Source: an uncultured Bacillota bacterium | Lineage (GTDB): Bacteria; Bacillota; Clostridia; Peptostreptococcales; Anaerovoracaceae | Direction: 5' to 3' | Length of the DNA stretch: 26,565 nt | Assembly (NCBI GenBank): GCA_946408315.1 | Contig: CAMJRV010000002.1 | Coordinates: 1 to 26,565 of the forward strand | Part shown: positions 1-5,726 of the stretch, piece after piece | Layout of the letters: every line of letters starts with the position of its first letter | Position numbering within the stretch: the stretch's first letter is position 1 | Translations under genes and position numbers: made by a program | Notes under the pieces: generated by a model | Told to the model about the DNA's origin: nothing | Databases searched by the model: none | Seen by the model: only the letters and a program-made list of their open reading frames with translations

Positions 1-23
1 ATATATAAACACCTCGAGTTTCT

Positions 24-54
24 GCGCCTGCAATCAAATGCAGGCGCTTTTTTT
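24..54 (+). terminator. Rho-independent terminator
   Basis: A perfect 9-bp stem (24-32 with 39-47, GCGCCTGCA against TGCAGGCGC) with a 6-nt loop is followed by seven T residues. It would end transcription of a + strand gene lying to the left of the window and insulate the cotJ operon. Confidence 0.85.
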
Positions 55-116
55 CATTGCACCACAGCTTAGATAAAGCCTGCCTATTGTTTCCCTCATT
101 ATTTTCTCTGATTCTG

Positions 117-144
117 CACCCAATCTTTTGCGTGTCATAGAATG
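117..144 (+). promoter_or_regulatory. Candidate mother-cell (sigma-E/sigma-K type) promoter of cotJABC
   Basis: CATAGAAT at 136-143 matches seven of eight positions of the sigma-E -10 consensus CATACANT. It also fits the sigma-K form CATANNNTA except for the last base, with an AC at 118-119 giving the 16-bp spacing of a sigma-K -35. A sigma-E -35 is not clear. In Bacillus subtilis cotJABC is transcribed by sigma-E in the mother cell. The predicted transcript would start near 150, leaving the ribosome binding site at 163-170 in the leader. Inferred by eye only. Confidence 0.45.
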
Positions 145-180
145 GTAGGGAAGAAACCCAAGAAAGGAGAGCATTTTACC

Positions 181-441
181 TTGAATAAAATAGAATCTCA
201 AATAGAGAATATCCGAAATGAGGAAGAGCCCTATGTCGGAATGCCGATTTCTATTCTCAACCGGAATATGAATTGTAATCCGGGGAATTGCCGCCAGGAT
301 CCGCTGGCCGGACTGCCTGTGGCAATGGCTTATGTTCCGTGGCAATGCTGGGGTGAAACGTATGAGCCGACAGAGGGCTGGCATCGCGGCACCATCTTCC
401 CAGAGCTCGATTTACCGTTCTTAGGAGGAGGTACGTGTTAA
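181..441 (+). CDS. cotJA: Spore coat associated protein CotJA
   Basis: First gene of the cotJ operon, a small protein of the spore coat or outer cortex layer made in the mother cell. The family signature is clear in the second half: AMAYVPWQCW, then a Tyr-Glu-Pro segment, GTIFPELDLPF and a glycine-rich end. I chose the TTG start at 181 because AAAGGAGA at 163-170 lies 10 nt upstream. The earlier in-frame ATG at 142 has no ribosome binding site and falls inside the predicted -10 hexamer. The product is 86 aa, close to the usual size. The stop lies 1 nt before cotJB, so the two are probably coupled. Family assignment is firm; the exact start is an inference. Confidence 0.9.
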   Translation: MNKIESQIENIRNEEEPYVGMPISILNRNMNCNPGNCRQDPLAGLPVAMAYVPWQCWGETYEPTEGWHRGTIFPELDLPFLGGGTC

Positions 442-442
442 A

Positions 443-694
443 ATGAATACGCAGAATGAATTGTTCAGAAAAATTCAGATCCTTGAATTTGTAGTTCACG
501 ATACCGCCTTGTATCTCGATACCCACCCGATGGACCAGGAAGCTTTATGCTACTATCATAAATACAGGGAATTGTTAAAAGCCGCCGTTGCCGAGCACAA
601 CGCCTGTTACGGTCCCATGACAGCCGACGCTGTGGAATCAAAAAATAAATGGACCTGGATCGAAAAACCATGGCCGTGGGAAATGGAGGCGTAG
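443..694 (+). CDS. cotJB: Spore coat protein CotJB
   Basis: An 83-aa CotJB family protein, the second member of the cotJABC coat operon. Recognisable parts are the N-terminal helical stretch followed by DTALYLDTHP, the central YYHKYRELL segment and the tryptophan-rich C-terminus (WTWIEKPWPWE). A strong GGAGGAGGT ribosome binding site lies just upstream, overlapping the end of cotJA. A second GGAGG near the 3' end (685-689) serves cotJC, which begins 2 nt after the cotJB stop. CotJB is thought to act with CotJA and CotJC in coat assembly. Confidence 0.93.
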   Translation: MNTQNELFRKIQILEFVVHDTALYLDTHPMDQEALCYYHKYRELLKAAVAEHNACYGPMTADAVESKNKWTWIEKPWPWEMEA

Positions 695-696
695 AT

Positions 697-810
697 ATGT
701 GGACCTATGAAAAGAAATTGCAGTATCCGGTTAAAATAAAATGTCCGAATCCCGCCATTGCAAAAGTAGTCATCACGCAATACGGAGGTCCGGACGGCAA
801 CAGACTATAA
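697..810 (+). pseudogene. cotJC: cotJC 5' part, interrupted by an intervening element
   Basis: Codons 1-34 of CotJC (MWTYEKKLQYPV through ITQYGGPDG), followed by three element-derived codons and a TAA stop, giving a 37-aa truncated product. CotJC is a manganese-catalase-like ferritin-fold protein of the spore coat, normally about 190-200 aa. The missing remainder is found in the same orientation at 3956-4477. The break lies inside the invariant GGPDGELG segment, exactly at the 15-bp repeat 784-798. The start is good (GGAGG at 685-689, 7-nt spacing). This is probably not a dead gene: site-specific excision would restore it perfectly. Confidence 0.93.
784..798 (+). repeat. Left attachment core (attL side)
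   Basis: GGAGGTCCGGACGGC, identical to 3956-3970. It encodes G-G-P-D-G of CotJC. The flanking base differs on both sides (C before and A after here, T before and G after at the right copy), so the identity block is exactly 15 bp. GGA-GG-TCC forms the centre of a dyad, making GG at 787-788 the likely crossover dinucleotide. Confidence 0.88.
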
Positions 811-828
811 TGGCCGCGCGATTCGTAT

Positions 829-856
829 ACAAATTACATAATCCAGTCATACTATT
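829..856 (+). promoter_or_regulatory. Candidate mother-cell promoter just inside the element
   Basis: CATACTAT at 848-855 resembles the sigma-E/sigma-K -10 box. AC at 829-830 lies 17 bp upstream, as in sigma-K promoters, and GTATACA at 825-831 partly matches a sigma-E -35 at 16 bp. The architecture is like the candidate in front of cotJA. It would give a leader of about 20 nt for the small gene starting at 882. Pattern match by eye only. Confidence 0.35.
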
Positions 857-881
857 CATGAAAATATCAAAGGAGACGGCC

Positions 882-1007
882 ATGGAAAAAAATCAAAACA
901 ATTGGAACAAGAATTCGCAATTGAATGAATGCCCCGAAAAGGACGAGGATGGAAATTGCCTTGTGCCGGGCGTTTACAGAGACTCCGACGAAATCGGAGG
1001 AGGATGA
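882..1007 (+). CDS. 41-aa hydrophilic acidic protein of the intervening element
   Basis: A short gene with an excellent ribosome binding site (AAAGGAGA, 5-nt spacing to ATG) and its own terminator directly downstream. The product is polar, rich in Asn, Asp and Glu, with two cysteines and a Gly-Gly-Gly end. It has no membrane segment and no family that I recognise. It is the first gene inside the left attachment site and has a possible mother-cell promoter. In the Clostridioides difficile skin element a small protein acts as recombination directionality factor; this is one candidate for such a role here, on position and size alone. It could also be a small spore protein. Confidence 0.6.
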   Translation: MEKNQNNWNKNSQLNECPEKDEDGNCLVPGVYRDSDEIGGG

Positions 1008-1011
1008 ACAG

Positions 1012-1049
1012 AAGGCCGCTCGGGGATCGCTCCCAAAGCGGCCTTGTTT
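1012..1049 (+). terminator. Rho-independent terminator after the 41-aa gene
   Basis: Perfect 9-bp stem AAGGCCGCT (1012-1020) with AGCGGCCTT (1037-1045). The loop contains a further GGGA/TCCC pairing, and TTGTTT follows. The T tract is short, so efficiency is uncertain. Confidence 0.65.
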
Positions 1050-1063
1050 CTATTGCTCAGTTT

Positions 1064-1141
1064 GCCATGGTCCCTGTCACTCACAGCCGGCCATGGTCTC
1101 TATCACTCACAGCCGGCCATGGTCTCTATCACTCATAGCTG
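1064..1141. repeat. Three tandem 26-bp repeats
   Basis: Units at 1064-1089, 1090-1115 and 1116-1141. The consensus starts GCCATGGTCTCTATCACT and ends CACAGCCG. Unit 2 differs from units 1 and 3 at about two positions each, so the array is recent or maintained. The unit joints create CCGGCCATGG palindromic stretches. The last unit overlaps the 3' end of the 63-aa - strand gene. There are no unique spacers, so it is not a CRISPR array. It could be a binding site array, or simple slippage. Confidence 0.85.
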
Positions 1142-1324
1142 GCCGTTGTTGTTATTGCTGTTTATATCATTGTTATTGTTCGTTTTGTTCTTATTGATAT
1201 AGAGCCTCAAAGCCTTAATCAAATAAACCATCGTAACGATCCCAAGAATATATATGGCCGCCATAAGCAGCAGCGGGATCAGCGCAAAAAAGCTAAAGGT
1301 CGACAATGCAGAATAGGAATCCAT
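1133..1324 (-). CDS. Small single-pass membrane protein, Asn-rich tail
   Basis: A 63-aa protein whose residues from about 9 to 38 form one long hydrophobic helix (FSFFALIPLLLMAAIYILGI and onward), followed by a basic segment and a low-complexity Lys/Asn tail. AGGGGGG lies 5 nt before the ATG, a good ribosome binding site, which supports it as a real gene. The orientation is opposite to the recombinase. The tail runs into the tandem repeat region at 1116-1141, so the C-terminus may be length-variable. No function recognised; it is cargo of the cotJC element. Confidence 0.6.
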   Translation of the reverse strand: MDSYSALSTFSFFALIPLLLMAAIYILGIVTMVYLIKALRLYINKNKTNNNNDINSNNNNGQL

Positions 1325-1504
1325 AATTACCCCCCCTAAAAGATCTAATGAAACATCTTACACCGTCATAGTATCAAAAGAATTCCTTTCCGGCAATAGA
1401 AACTATAGTGGCTCATAGTCTTCCCTTCTGTGACTCTGTCACAGAAGCCCTCGTTCTTTTTTGCTATTCTGTCTTATATGAAAGTCAGAAAGGCGGTAAT
1501 TTAC

Positions 1505-1663
1505 ATGAAATATTTTCTCGGCGCGCTCATCGGCGCAGTGATAGGTTTTGCTTATTATAAGTTTGTCGGCTGTTCCACCGGTACTTGTCCGATTACTTCC
1601 AAGCCGCTCAACGCCTCCCTTTACGGCGCTGTGATGGGGCTTCTCGTGGCCGGGATTCGGTAG
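1505..1663 (+). CDS. Small two-helix membrane protein, DUF6132-like
   Basis: A 52-aa protein with two glycine-rich hydrophobic segments (residues 3-19 and 38-50) joined by a loop holding the motif GCSTGTCPITS. This cysteine-containing motif is typical of the DUF6132 family of small membrane proteins of unknown function. I chose the ATG at 1505 because an AGGCGGT-like ribosome binding site precedes it; the longer in-frame versions from 1430 or 1478 lack the family's N-terminus. Its 3' end overlaps the convergent 74-aa gene by 56 bp. Family match is from memory of the motif. Confidence 0.65.
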   Translation: MKYFLGALIGAVIGFAYYKFVGCSTGTCPITSKPLNASLYGAVMGLLVAGIR

Positions 1664-1832
1664 TCTCCCGGTCCTTTCTGCAATATCCGGCAGCCTCCAT
1701 AAACCTGTCGGTGATTTTCCCTGAAATCATTTTCCGCTCTTCTTCCGGAATATCGTCCCAGGCCCGCTCGATCCGCTCTCCATTTATGACGGAAACAACG
1801 GTGGTTTTGACGGTAAGCTCTTTTCGTGCCAT
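1608..1832 (-). CDS. Small charged hypothetical protein of the element
   Basis: A 74-aa soluble protein starting MARKELTVKTTVVSVINGER. A core with an RAWDDIPEEER segment is predicted to be mixed strand and helix, and the tail is highly basic (QRRKGRR). The start at 1832 has GAGGAGGG 7 nt upstream, a strong ribosome binding site, whereas the longer in-frame start at 1871 does not. It is convergent with the DUF6132-like gene and overlaps its last 56 bp, so the basic tail may be a by-product of that overlap. I do not recognise the family. Size, charge and location make it another candidate accessory factor for the recombinase. Confidence 0.6.
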   Translation of the reverse strand: MARKELTVKTTVVSVINGERIERAWDDIPEEERKMISGKITDRFMEAAGYCRKDRETTESRPREAPSQRRKGRR

Positions 1833-1919
1833 AGGATTTCCCTCCTCTGTTGGAATCCTATGAAACGACAATTTGTCCTATGCGGATTTCATTTTTTCCC
1901 TGATTTGGATAATCATATC

Positions 1920-1947
1920 TTGATTTCTTTTCCAAATGCGATATAAT
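1920..1947 (+). promoter_or_regulatory. Promoter of the PH-domain gene, probably also the recombinase
   Basis: TTGATT (1920-1925) and a perfect TATAAT (1942-1947) with a 16-bp spacer make a good sigma-A promoter. Directly downstream, CATACATT at 1951-1958 is a perfect match to the sigma-E -10 consensus CATACANT, but I see no matching -35 at the right distance. Confidence 0.6.
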
Positions 1948-2006
1948 CAACATACATTGAGAGACCTGTTATGGGAGAAAAAGTAAATTCAAACGGAGGT
2001 ATTATC

Positions 2007-2375
2007 ATGGCTGAAACATCTGCAATTTTAGCGTGGACACTGATTTCCGAATGTCCGATTCCTGAGGATGTAACCGATCTGCTCGTATCCGGAGAGCACG
2101 CCGTTGCCGCTTACAAAACCCTGCGAGACAGCGCGATTTTTACGAACAAAAGGCTGATCGTAAGAGACGCTCAGGGGATTACCGGAAAAAAGGTTGAAAT
2201 TTATTCCTTGCCTTATAGCTCAATCAATATGTGGTCTACGGAGAACGCGGGAAAACTTGACTTTAATGCTGAAGTGGAACTCTGGACCAGAGCCGGACAT
2301 ATCAAGATCAATCTTCAAAAGGGAATGGACATCCGCAAGTTCGACAAATTGATTGCGGAAGCCCTGCTGAAGTAA
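2007..2375 (+). CDS. PH domain-containing protein (bacterial PH, bPH_1 type)
   Basis: A 122-aa soluble protein. After a short helix it shows the beta-rich pattern of bacterial PH-like domains: SGEHAVAAYKTLRDSAIFTNKRLIVRD, then an ITGKKVEIYSLPYSSI segment, a strand pair ending in FNAEVELWT, and a C-terminal helix (DIRKFDKLIAEALL). The FTNKRLIVRD motif is characteristic of this family. The start at 2007 is set by GGAGG 8 nt upstream; the longer start at 1971 has none. It lies between a sigma-A-type promoter and the recombinase gene, from which it is separated by a terminator hairpin and 90 bp. The role in the element is unknown. It could be a regulator or simply retained cargo. Confidence 0.8.
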   Translation: MAETSAILAWTLISECPIPEDVTDLLVSGEHAVAAYKTLRDSAIFTNKRLIVRDAQGITGKKVEIYSLPYSSINMWSTENAGKLDFNAEVELWTRAGHIKINLQKGMDIRKFDKLIAEALLK

Positions 2376-2393
2376 CAGAAAAAGGTTGCCGCT

Positions 2394-2424
2394 GCCCGAG
2401 AAAATCAAGTTCTCGGGCATTTTT
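2394..2424 (+). terminator. Terminator between the PH gene and the recombinase
   Basis: Perfect 9-bp stem GCCCGAGAA (2394-2402) with TTCTCGGGC (2410-2418), then ATTTTT. It leaves only about 26 bp before the recombinase ribosome binding site, too little for a normal promoter. The recombinase may therefore depend on read-through, or be kept low by this hairpin. Confidence 0.75.
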
Positions 2425-2465
2425 ATGCCCTCCTGTCAGTAAAATTACGTAGGAGGCGATGGAAA

Positions 2466-3935
2466 TTGAAAACCGCGGCAGTCTACATACGCGTCAGTAC
2501 GGACGATCAGACGGAGTATTCCCCGGACGCTCAGCTCCGGGAGGTAAAAAAATACGCGGCGGCCCACGGTCTGACCATAGACGAAAAACACATCTACATT
2601 GACGACGGAATCAGCGGCAGAAAAACGAAGAAACGTACCGCCTTCAACAAGATGATCGGGATCGCCAAAGCAGAGCCGAAGCCCTTTGACGTGATCCTGC
2701 TCTGGAAGTCCTCCCGCTTTGCAAGAAACCGGGTGGACAGCGTCATCTATAAAGCGATGCTTCGGCAGCAGCTCGGCATCGACGTCATCTCCATCACCGA
2801 GGATTTCGGAAACGGTAAAATGTCGATGCTGTTCGAGGCCCAGATCGAGGCTTGGGATGAATTTTACAGCATAAATCTAGCCGAGGACGTAAAAAACGGA
2901 ATGACGGAAAAGGCCAATCGGGGCGAGTTTCAGACAGCGCCGCCCCTTGGATACTCCAAGCTTCCCGGCCAGCCCCTTCAGGTCGTTGAAGACGAGGCAA
3001 AGTATATCCGATCGATCTTTGACCAATACCTTGGCGGCATGAGCTTTTTTGCCATCGCAGGGAAATTGAACGCGATGGGCTTTCGCACCAGGCGGGGCAA
3101 CAAAATCGAAAGCCGAACCGTAGAGTATATCCTCAACAATCCTGTCTACAAGGGCTATGTCCGCTGGACGCCGTCAGGAAAGACGGTAAGCAGCCGGATC
3201 TACGACAGCCCGGACACGATCGTCAGAAGATCGGATCACGAGCCGATCATCCCGGAAGAGCTTTTTGACAAGGCCTCCGGCCGGCTTGCCGCAGCCAGGG
3301 AAAGAAAAGCCTCCCGGAGCCGTCCGGCGGAAACGAAGAAGCATTACCTGTCGGGAATCCTGAAGTGTTCTGGCTGCGGCTCTACGCTGGCCTACGCCGG
3401 GTCCAGCGGCGGCTTTCAGTGTATCAAGTACGCTCACGGGACCTGCAAGCCCTCCCACTACATTCAGGCAGATAAAATTGAACCGGCAATCCTGGCGGAA
3501 CTTGACCGAATCAGCCTCCCCGGAGTATATACCGAGAGCGGTCCCGACCCTTCCAGCCACGCGGAAGAAAGGGCGCTGATCCGGAAAGAGCTGGATGCAA
3601 TGGAAAAGATGTTTGACCGGGCAAGGCTGGCCTATCTTTCCGGGATCGATACATTAGAGGAATACGAGTCCAATAAGACCAGAATCCAGGCCGAAATCGA
3701 AGAAAAAGCGGCGGAGCTGGCAAAGATAACCGCACCGGCGGCAGAGCCGAAGCCGAAAGAGGTGAAAGCGGAGCTGGAGAAGACGAGGGCAACAAAAACA
3801 AAAACCATGAACGTCAAATCGTTTCTGGTCAGCGACGCCCCGACGGCGAAAAAGAATGCCGCCCTAGGTGAAATCGTTGAAAAGATCACGTTCAGCAGGC
3901 CCGACGATTGTATAGAGATTTTTTTATACGGTTGA
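2466..3935 (+). CDS. Large serine recombinase of the cotJC element
   Basis: 489 aa, the predicted enzyme that cuts and rejoins the attachment sites. The N-terminal resolvase domain (1-150) has YIRVS with catalytic Ser11 and the SSRFAR arginine motif. The recombinase domain (about 160-270) contains PPLGYSK, the NAMGFRTRRG helix and LNNPVYKGYVRW. A zinc ribbon has Cys301, Cys304, Cys319 and Cys327. A coiled coil (about 365-420, Glu/Ala/Lys-rich) follows, as in SpoIVCA-like and phage integrases. The TTG start at 2466 is preceded by AGGAGG at 9 nt; the ATG at 2459 is out of frame. The stop lies 20 bp before the right attachment core, the usual position for such enzymes. All catalytic and metal-binding residues are present, so it should be active. 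Confidence 0.95.
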   Translation: MKTAAVYIRVSTDDQTEYSPDAQLREVKKYAAAHGLTIDEKHIYIDDGISGRKTKKRTAFNKMIGIAKAEPKPFDVILLWKSSRFARNRVDSVIYKAMLRQQLGIDVISITEDFGNGKMSMLFEAQIEAWDEFYSINLAEDVKNGMTEKANRGEFQTAPPLGYSKLPGQPLQVVEDEAKYIRSIFDQYLGGMSFFAIAGKLNAMGFRTRRGNKIESRTVEYILNNPVYKGYVRWTPSGKTVSSRIYDSPDTIVRRSDHEPIIPEELFDKASGRLAAARERKASRSRPAETKKHYLSGILKCSGCGSTLAYAGSSGGFQCIKYAHGTCKPSHYIQADKIEPAILAELDRISLPGVYTESGPDPSSHAEERALIRKELDAMEKMFDRARLAYLSGIDTLEEYESNKTRIQAEIEEKAAELAKITAPAAEPKPKEVKAELEKTRATKTKTMNVKSFLVSDAPTAKKNAALGEIVEKITFSRPDDCIEIFLYG

Positions 3936-3953
3936 ATTATCGTTTGCCGCCGT
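3936..3953 (+). repeat. Left arm of the predicted attP dyad
   Basis: ATTATCGTTTGCCGCCGT at 3936-3953 matches the reverse complement of 794-811 at 14 of 18 positions. In the excised circle the two arms would flank TTGGAGGTCCGG symmetrically about a GG dinucleotide. It begins at the last base of the recombinase stop codon. Confidence 0.6.
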
Positions 3954-3955
3954 TT

Positions 3956-3970
3956 GGAGGTCCGGACGGC
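3956..3970 (+). repeat. Right attachment core (attR side)
   Basis: Second copy of GGAGGTCCGGACGGC, in the reading frame of the downstream cotJC part (G-G-P-D-G followed by E-L-G). See the left copy at 784-798. Confidence 0.88.
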
Positions 3971-4477
3971 GAGCTGGGCGCTGCGATGCGCTACCTCTCC
4001 CAGCGATATACGATGCCCTTTAAGCAGGCCATCGGCGTATTGAACGATGTCGGCACGGAGGAACTCGCTCACATGGAGATGGTCAGCGCCATCGTGCACC
4101 AGTTAACGAGAAATATGACGATGGAGCAGATCAAGGCAGCCGGGTGGGATACCTATTTTGTAGACCATACCGCGGGCGTTTGGCCCCAGGCCGCCTCAGG
4201 CATGCCGTTTTCCTCCGCAACCTTTGCTTCCAAAGGAGACGCCATCACCGATCTGGTGGAGGATATGGCGGCAGAACAGAAAGCAAGAACTACTTACGAC
4301 AACATTCTTCGTCTCGTAGACGATCCCGATGTCAGAGACCCGATCAAATTCCTGAGGGAGCGGGAAATCGTACATTTCCAGCGATTCGGCGAAGCCCTGC
4401 GCGTCGTGCAGGACAATCTGAACTCCAAGAATTTCTACGCGTTTAACCCCGAATTTGACAGACCGAGAAGAAAATAA
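3956..4477 (+). pseudogene. cotJC: cotJC 3' part (codons 30-202)
   Basis: Carries the bulk of CotJC: GGPDGELGAAMRYLSQRY, the TEELAHMEMVSAIVHQL helix with the Glu and His ligands of the manganese-catalase-like fold, a second helix EDMAAEQKARTTYDNILRL, the conserved REREIVHFQRFGEAL segment, and a basic C-terminus. There is no start codon with a ribosome binding site here, and the frame only opens by chance through a TTG inside the recombinase gene (3908). Joined to 697-798 by excision it makes a normal 202-aa protein with no internal stop or frameshift. That argues it is under selection and not decaying. Confidence 0.93.
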
Positions 4478-4512
4478 CGGCGAGGAAACAGACCAACACA
4501 AATTTTGTAAAC

Positions 4513-4549
4513 AAAGCAGCAAAGGAAGATACATACCTTTGCTGCTTTT
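4513..4549 (+). terminator. Terminator of the cotJ operon
   Basis: A 13-bp perfect stem (4513-4525 with 4536-4548, AAAGCAGCAAAGG against CCTTTGCTGCTTT) with a 10-nt loop and a short T run. It is symmetrical enough in A/T content to act on both strands. Confidence 0.8.
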
Positions 4550-4967
4550 ATGTTCTCTTCGCCCAAAGCATAAGCAACCTTATTTTACTAAAAGCATTGC
4601 AAAACAGAGCTATTGATACAACTTTTTCATGAGGAGAGTTTTCTCAATAAATTAGCTGCGCATGTAAAAAATCTCTTTTTCTCCTGGTGCAGTTCAAATC
4701 CAGCTACGCCATGAGTCCAATTGACATAGATGTTCCTTTTCCATTTGGCTTGTCATTCGCCTTGTCCTTCATAAACATCTTCCATGTATTCAACTATACT
4801 AATCCAACCTGTCAATAATATTCAAAAATATCACCCCCTAAGTCGATCTAATTATCGGTCAAAATGTTACCCCTAATCGAACCCCCTCTATCAATGTCGA
4901 ATCGGCGCCGATCAATGTTATTTTTTTCTTCAATTAAGGAGTACTCTCTAAGCGTAAGAAATATAAA
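4550..4967. other. Gene-poor stretch between cotJ operon and T7SS locus
   Basis: No intact gene. On the - strand 4627-4785 reads as a 53-codon frame broken once by TGA (M-E-D-V-Y-E-G-Q-G-E, stop, then Q-A-K-W-K-R-N and more), possibly an eroded gene. A perfect 12-bp palindrome ATCGGCGCCGAT sits at 4901-4912, flanked by direct TCAATGT copies, and a T run follows. CCCCCTAA-like motifs recur at 4830-4890. Nothing here can be assigned a function. Confidence 0.4.
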
Positions 4968-5726
4968 TCAATCCGCTTTGTTTGGTATAGTCACAGGGAT
5001 TAAGACATACCCTACAGCATCATAATTTTGATTAACAGCAAGGCAAAGAACTTCCCCAAACACTCCTAAGTCGTCATTGCCTATCGGGAAGCCCTCACTA
5101 ACGTTTCCATCAAATTGACCTCTATTACCCACCAAACCTGCATCTTTCCATATTCTTGTAATGAAATCGGCCTGTTCTTGAATAGTGGCGGGTGTCCAAC
5201 TATCATTTGGCGCGCCGTATGCAATGAGTACATCGGCCACATCGGTTAAGTCACCTGTCAGTTGGAAGTCGATCCAACATCCTCCCAATGCATCTTGATT
5301 GCTTCCCCAGTCTCGCTCCCATTCAAACGAATATCTGAGATTTGCATAGGAATACTTTCTAAAGTCTGTCTGATTTGTTTGATGTGTAGATATTGGAGTT
5401 TCAAGTCCGTCTAATTTTTCTTTCAGTCGATCGTCCTCAATTGCATCGTAGCCTTTTTGGAGAATTTTTTTTGCACTGTCTATATCGCTTAAGCCGATAT
5501 ACGCATCCGCCATTCCAAGATACGCTTCCACGCATTTCTCATCGATCTGGATTGCTTTTTCAAATGCAACGATGGCCTCCTCGTAGTTTTCTTCAAGCAA
5601 ATATTTCTGGCCTAAGGACAACAATTCGTCAATCCCCTCTACCGCCGCCCCGCCTCCGCAGCCGGATGCAAAAACCATCAAAACAATCAATAAAATGCTG
5701 ACAAGCTTTTTCTTTAACGCCGTCAT
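4968..5726 (-). CDS. TPR lipoprotein, last of the tandem paralogue array
   Basis: 252 aa. A lipoprotein signal peptide ends in ASGC (lipidated Cys23). A Gly/Ala spacer follows, then two to three TPR-like helices (about 33-105) almost identical to those of the next three genes (DELLSLGQKYLLE, YEEAIVAFEKAI). The remainder (about 115-252) is a unique domain with Trp/Tyr-rich and Asp/Gly-rich segments that I do not recognise. It should sit on the outer face of the membrane. Its ATG overlaps the stop of the gene before it, so translation is coupled. It is the last gene of the T7SS-linked array. It may be a surface partner, sensor or immunity-type protein; that is inference from location only. Confidence 0.85.
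   Translation of the reverse strand: MTALKKKLVSILLIVLMVFASGCGGGAAVEGIDELLSLGQKYLLEENYEEAIVAFEKAIQIDEKCVEAYLGMADAYIGLSDIDSAKKILQKGYDAIEDDRLKEKLDGLETPISTHQTNQTDFRKYSYANLRYSFEWERDWGSNQDALGGCWIDFQLTGDLTDVADVLIAYGAPNDSWTPATIQEQADFITRIWKDAGLVGNRGQFDGNVSEGFPIGNDDLGVFGEVLCLAVNQNYDAVGYVLIPVTIPNKAD

Larger units (their letters stand above)
784..3955 (+). mobile_element. Skin-like serine-recombinase intervening element in cotJC
   Basis: 3172 bp between two identical 15-bp direct repeats. It encodes a large serine recombinase at its right end (stop 20 bp before the right repeat) plus a PH-domain protein and four small genes. Recombination between the repeats fuses codon 34 of cotJC in frame to the E-L-G-A-A-M-R-Y continuation, restoring a 202-aa protein with the family's uninterrupted sequence. 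There are no structural phage, conjugation or lysis genes, so it is a stripped-down relic or a minimal developmental element. Known parallels are the sigK skin elements and other intervening elements in sporulation genes. The seen facts are the split gene and the repeats; regulated excision is inference. Confidence 0.9.

Noticed and set aside
142..180. Upstream ATG as start of cotJA
   Set aside because: No ribosome binding site, and it falls in the likely -10 box. The TTG at 181 has AAAGGAGA at a good distance.
1064..1141. CRISPR array
   Set aside because: The units abut directly with no spacers and there are no cas genes.
3908..3955. Independent start (TTG) for the distal cotJC part
   Set aside because: It lies inside the recombinase gene in another frame, has no ribosome binding site, and the residues before GGPDG do not match CotJC.
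784..3955. Complete prophage or conjugative element
   Set aside because: No capsid, tail, lysis, relaxase or replication genes. Only a recombinase with small cargo.
4684..4715. tRNA 3' end (TTCAAATCC with a following CCA)
   Set aside because: The T-arm stem does not pair and no acceptor or anticodon arms are found upstream.
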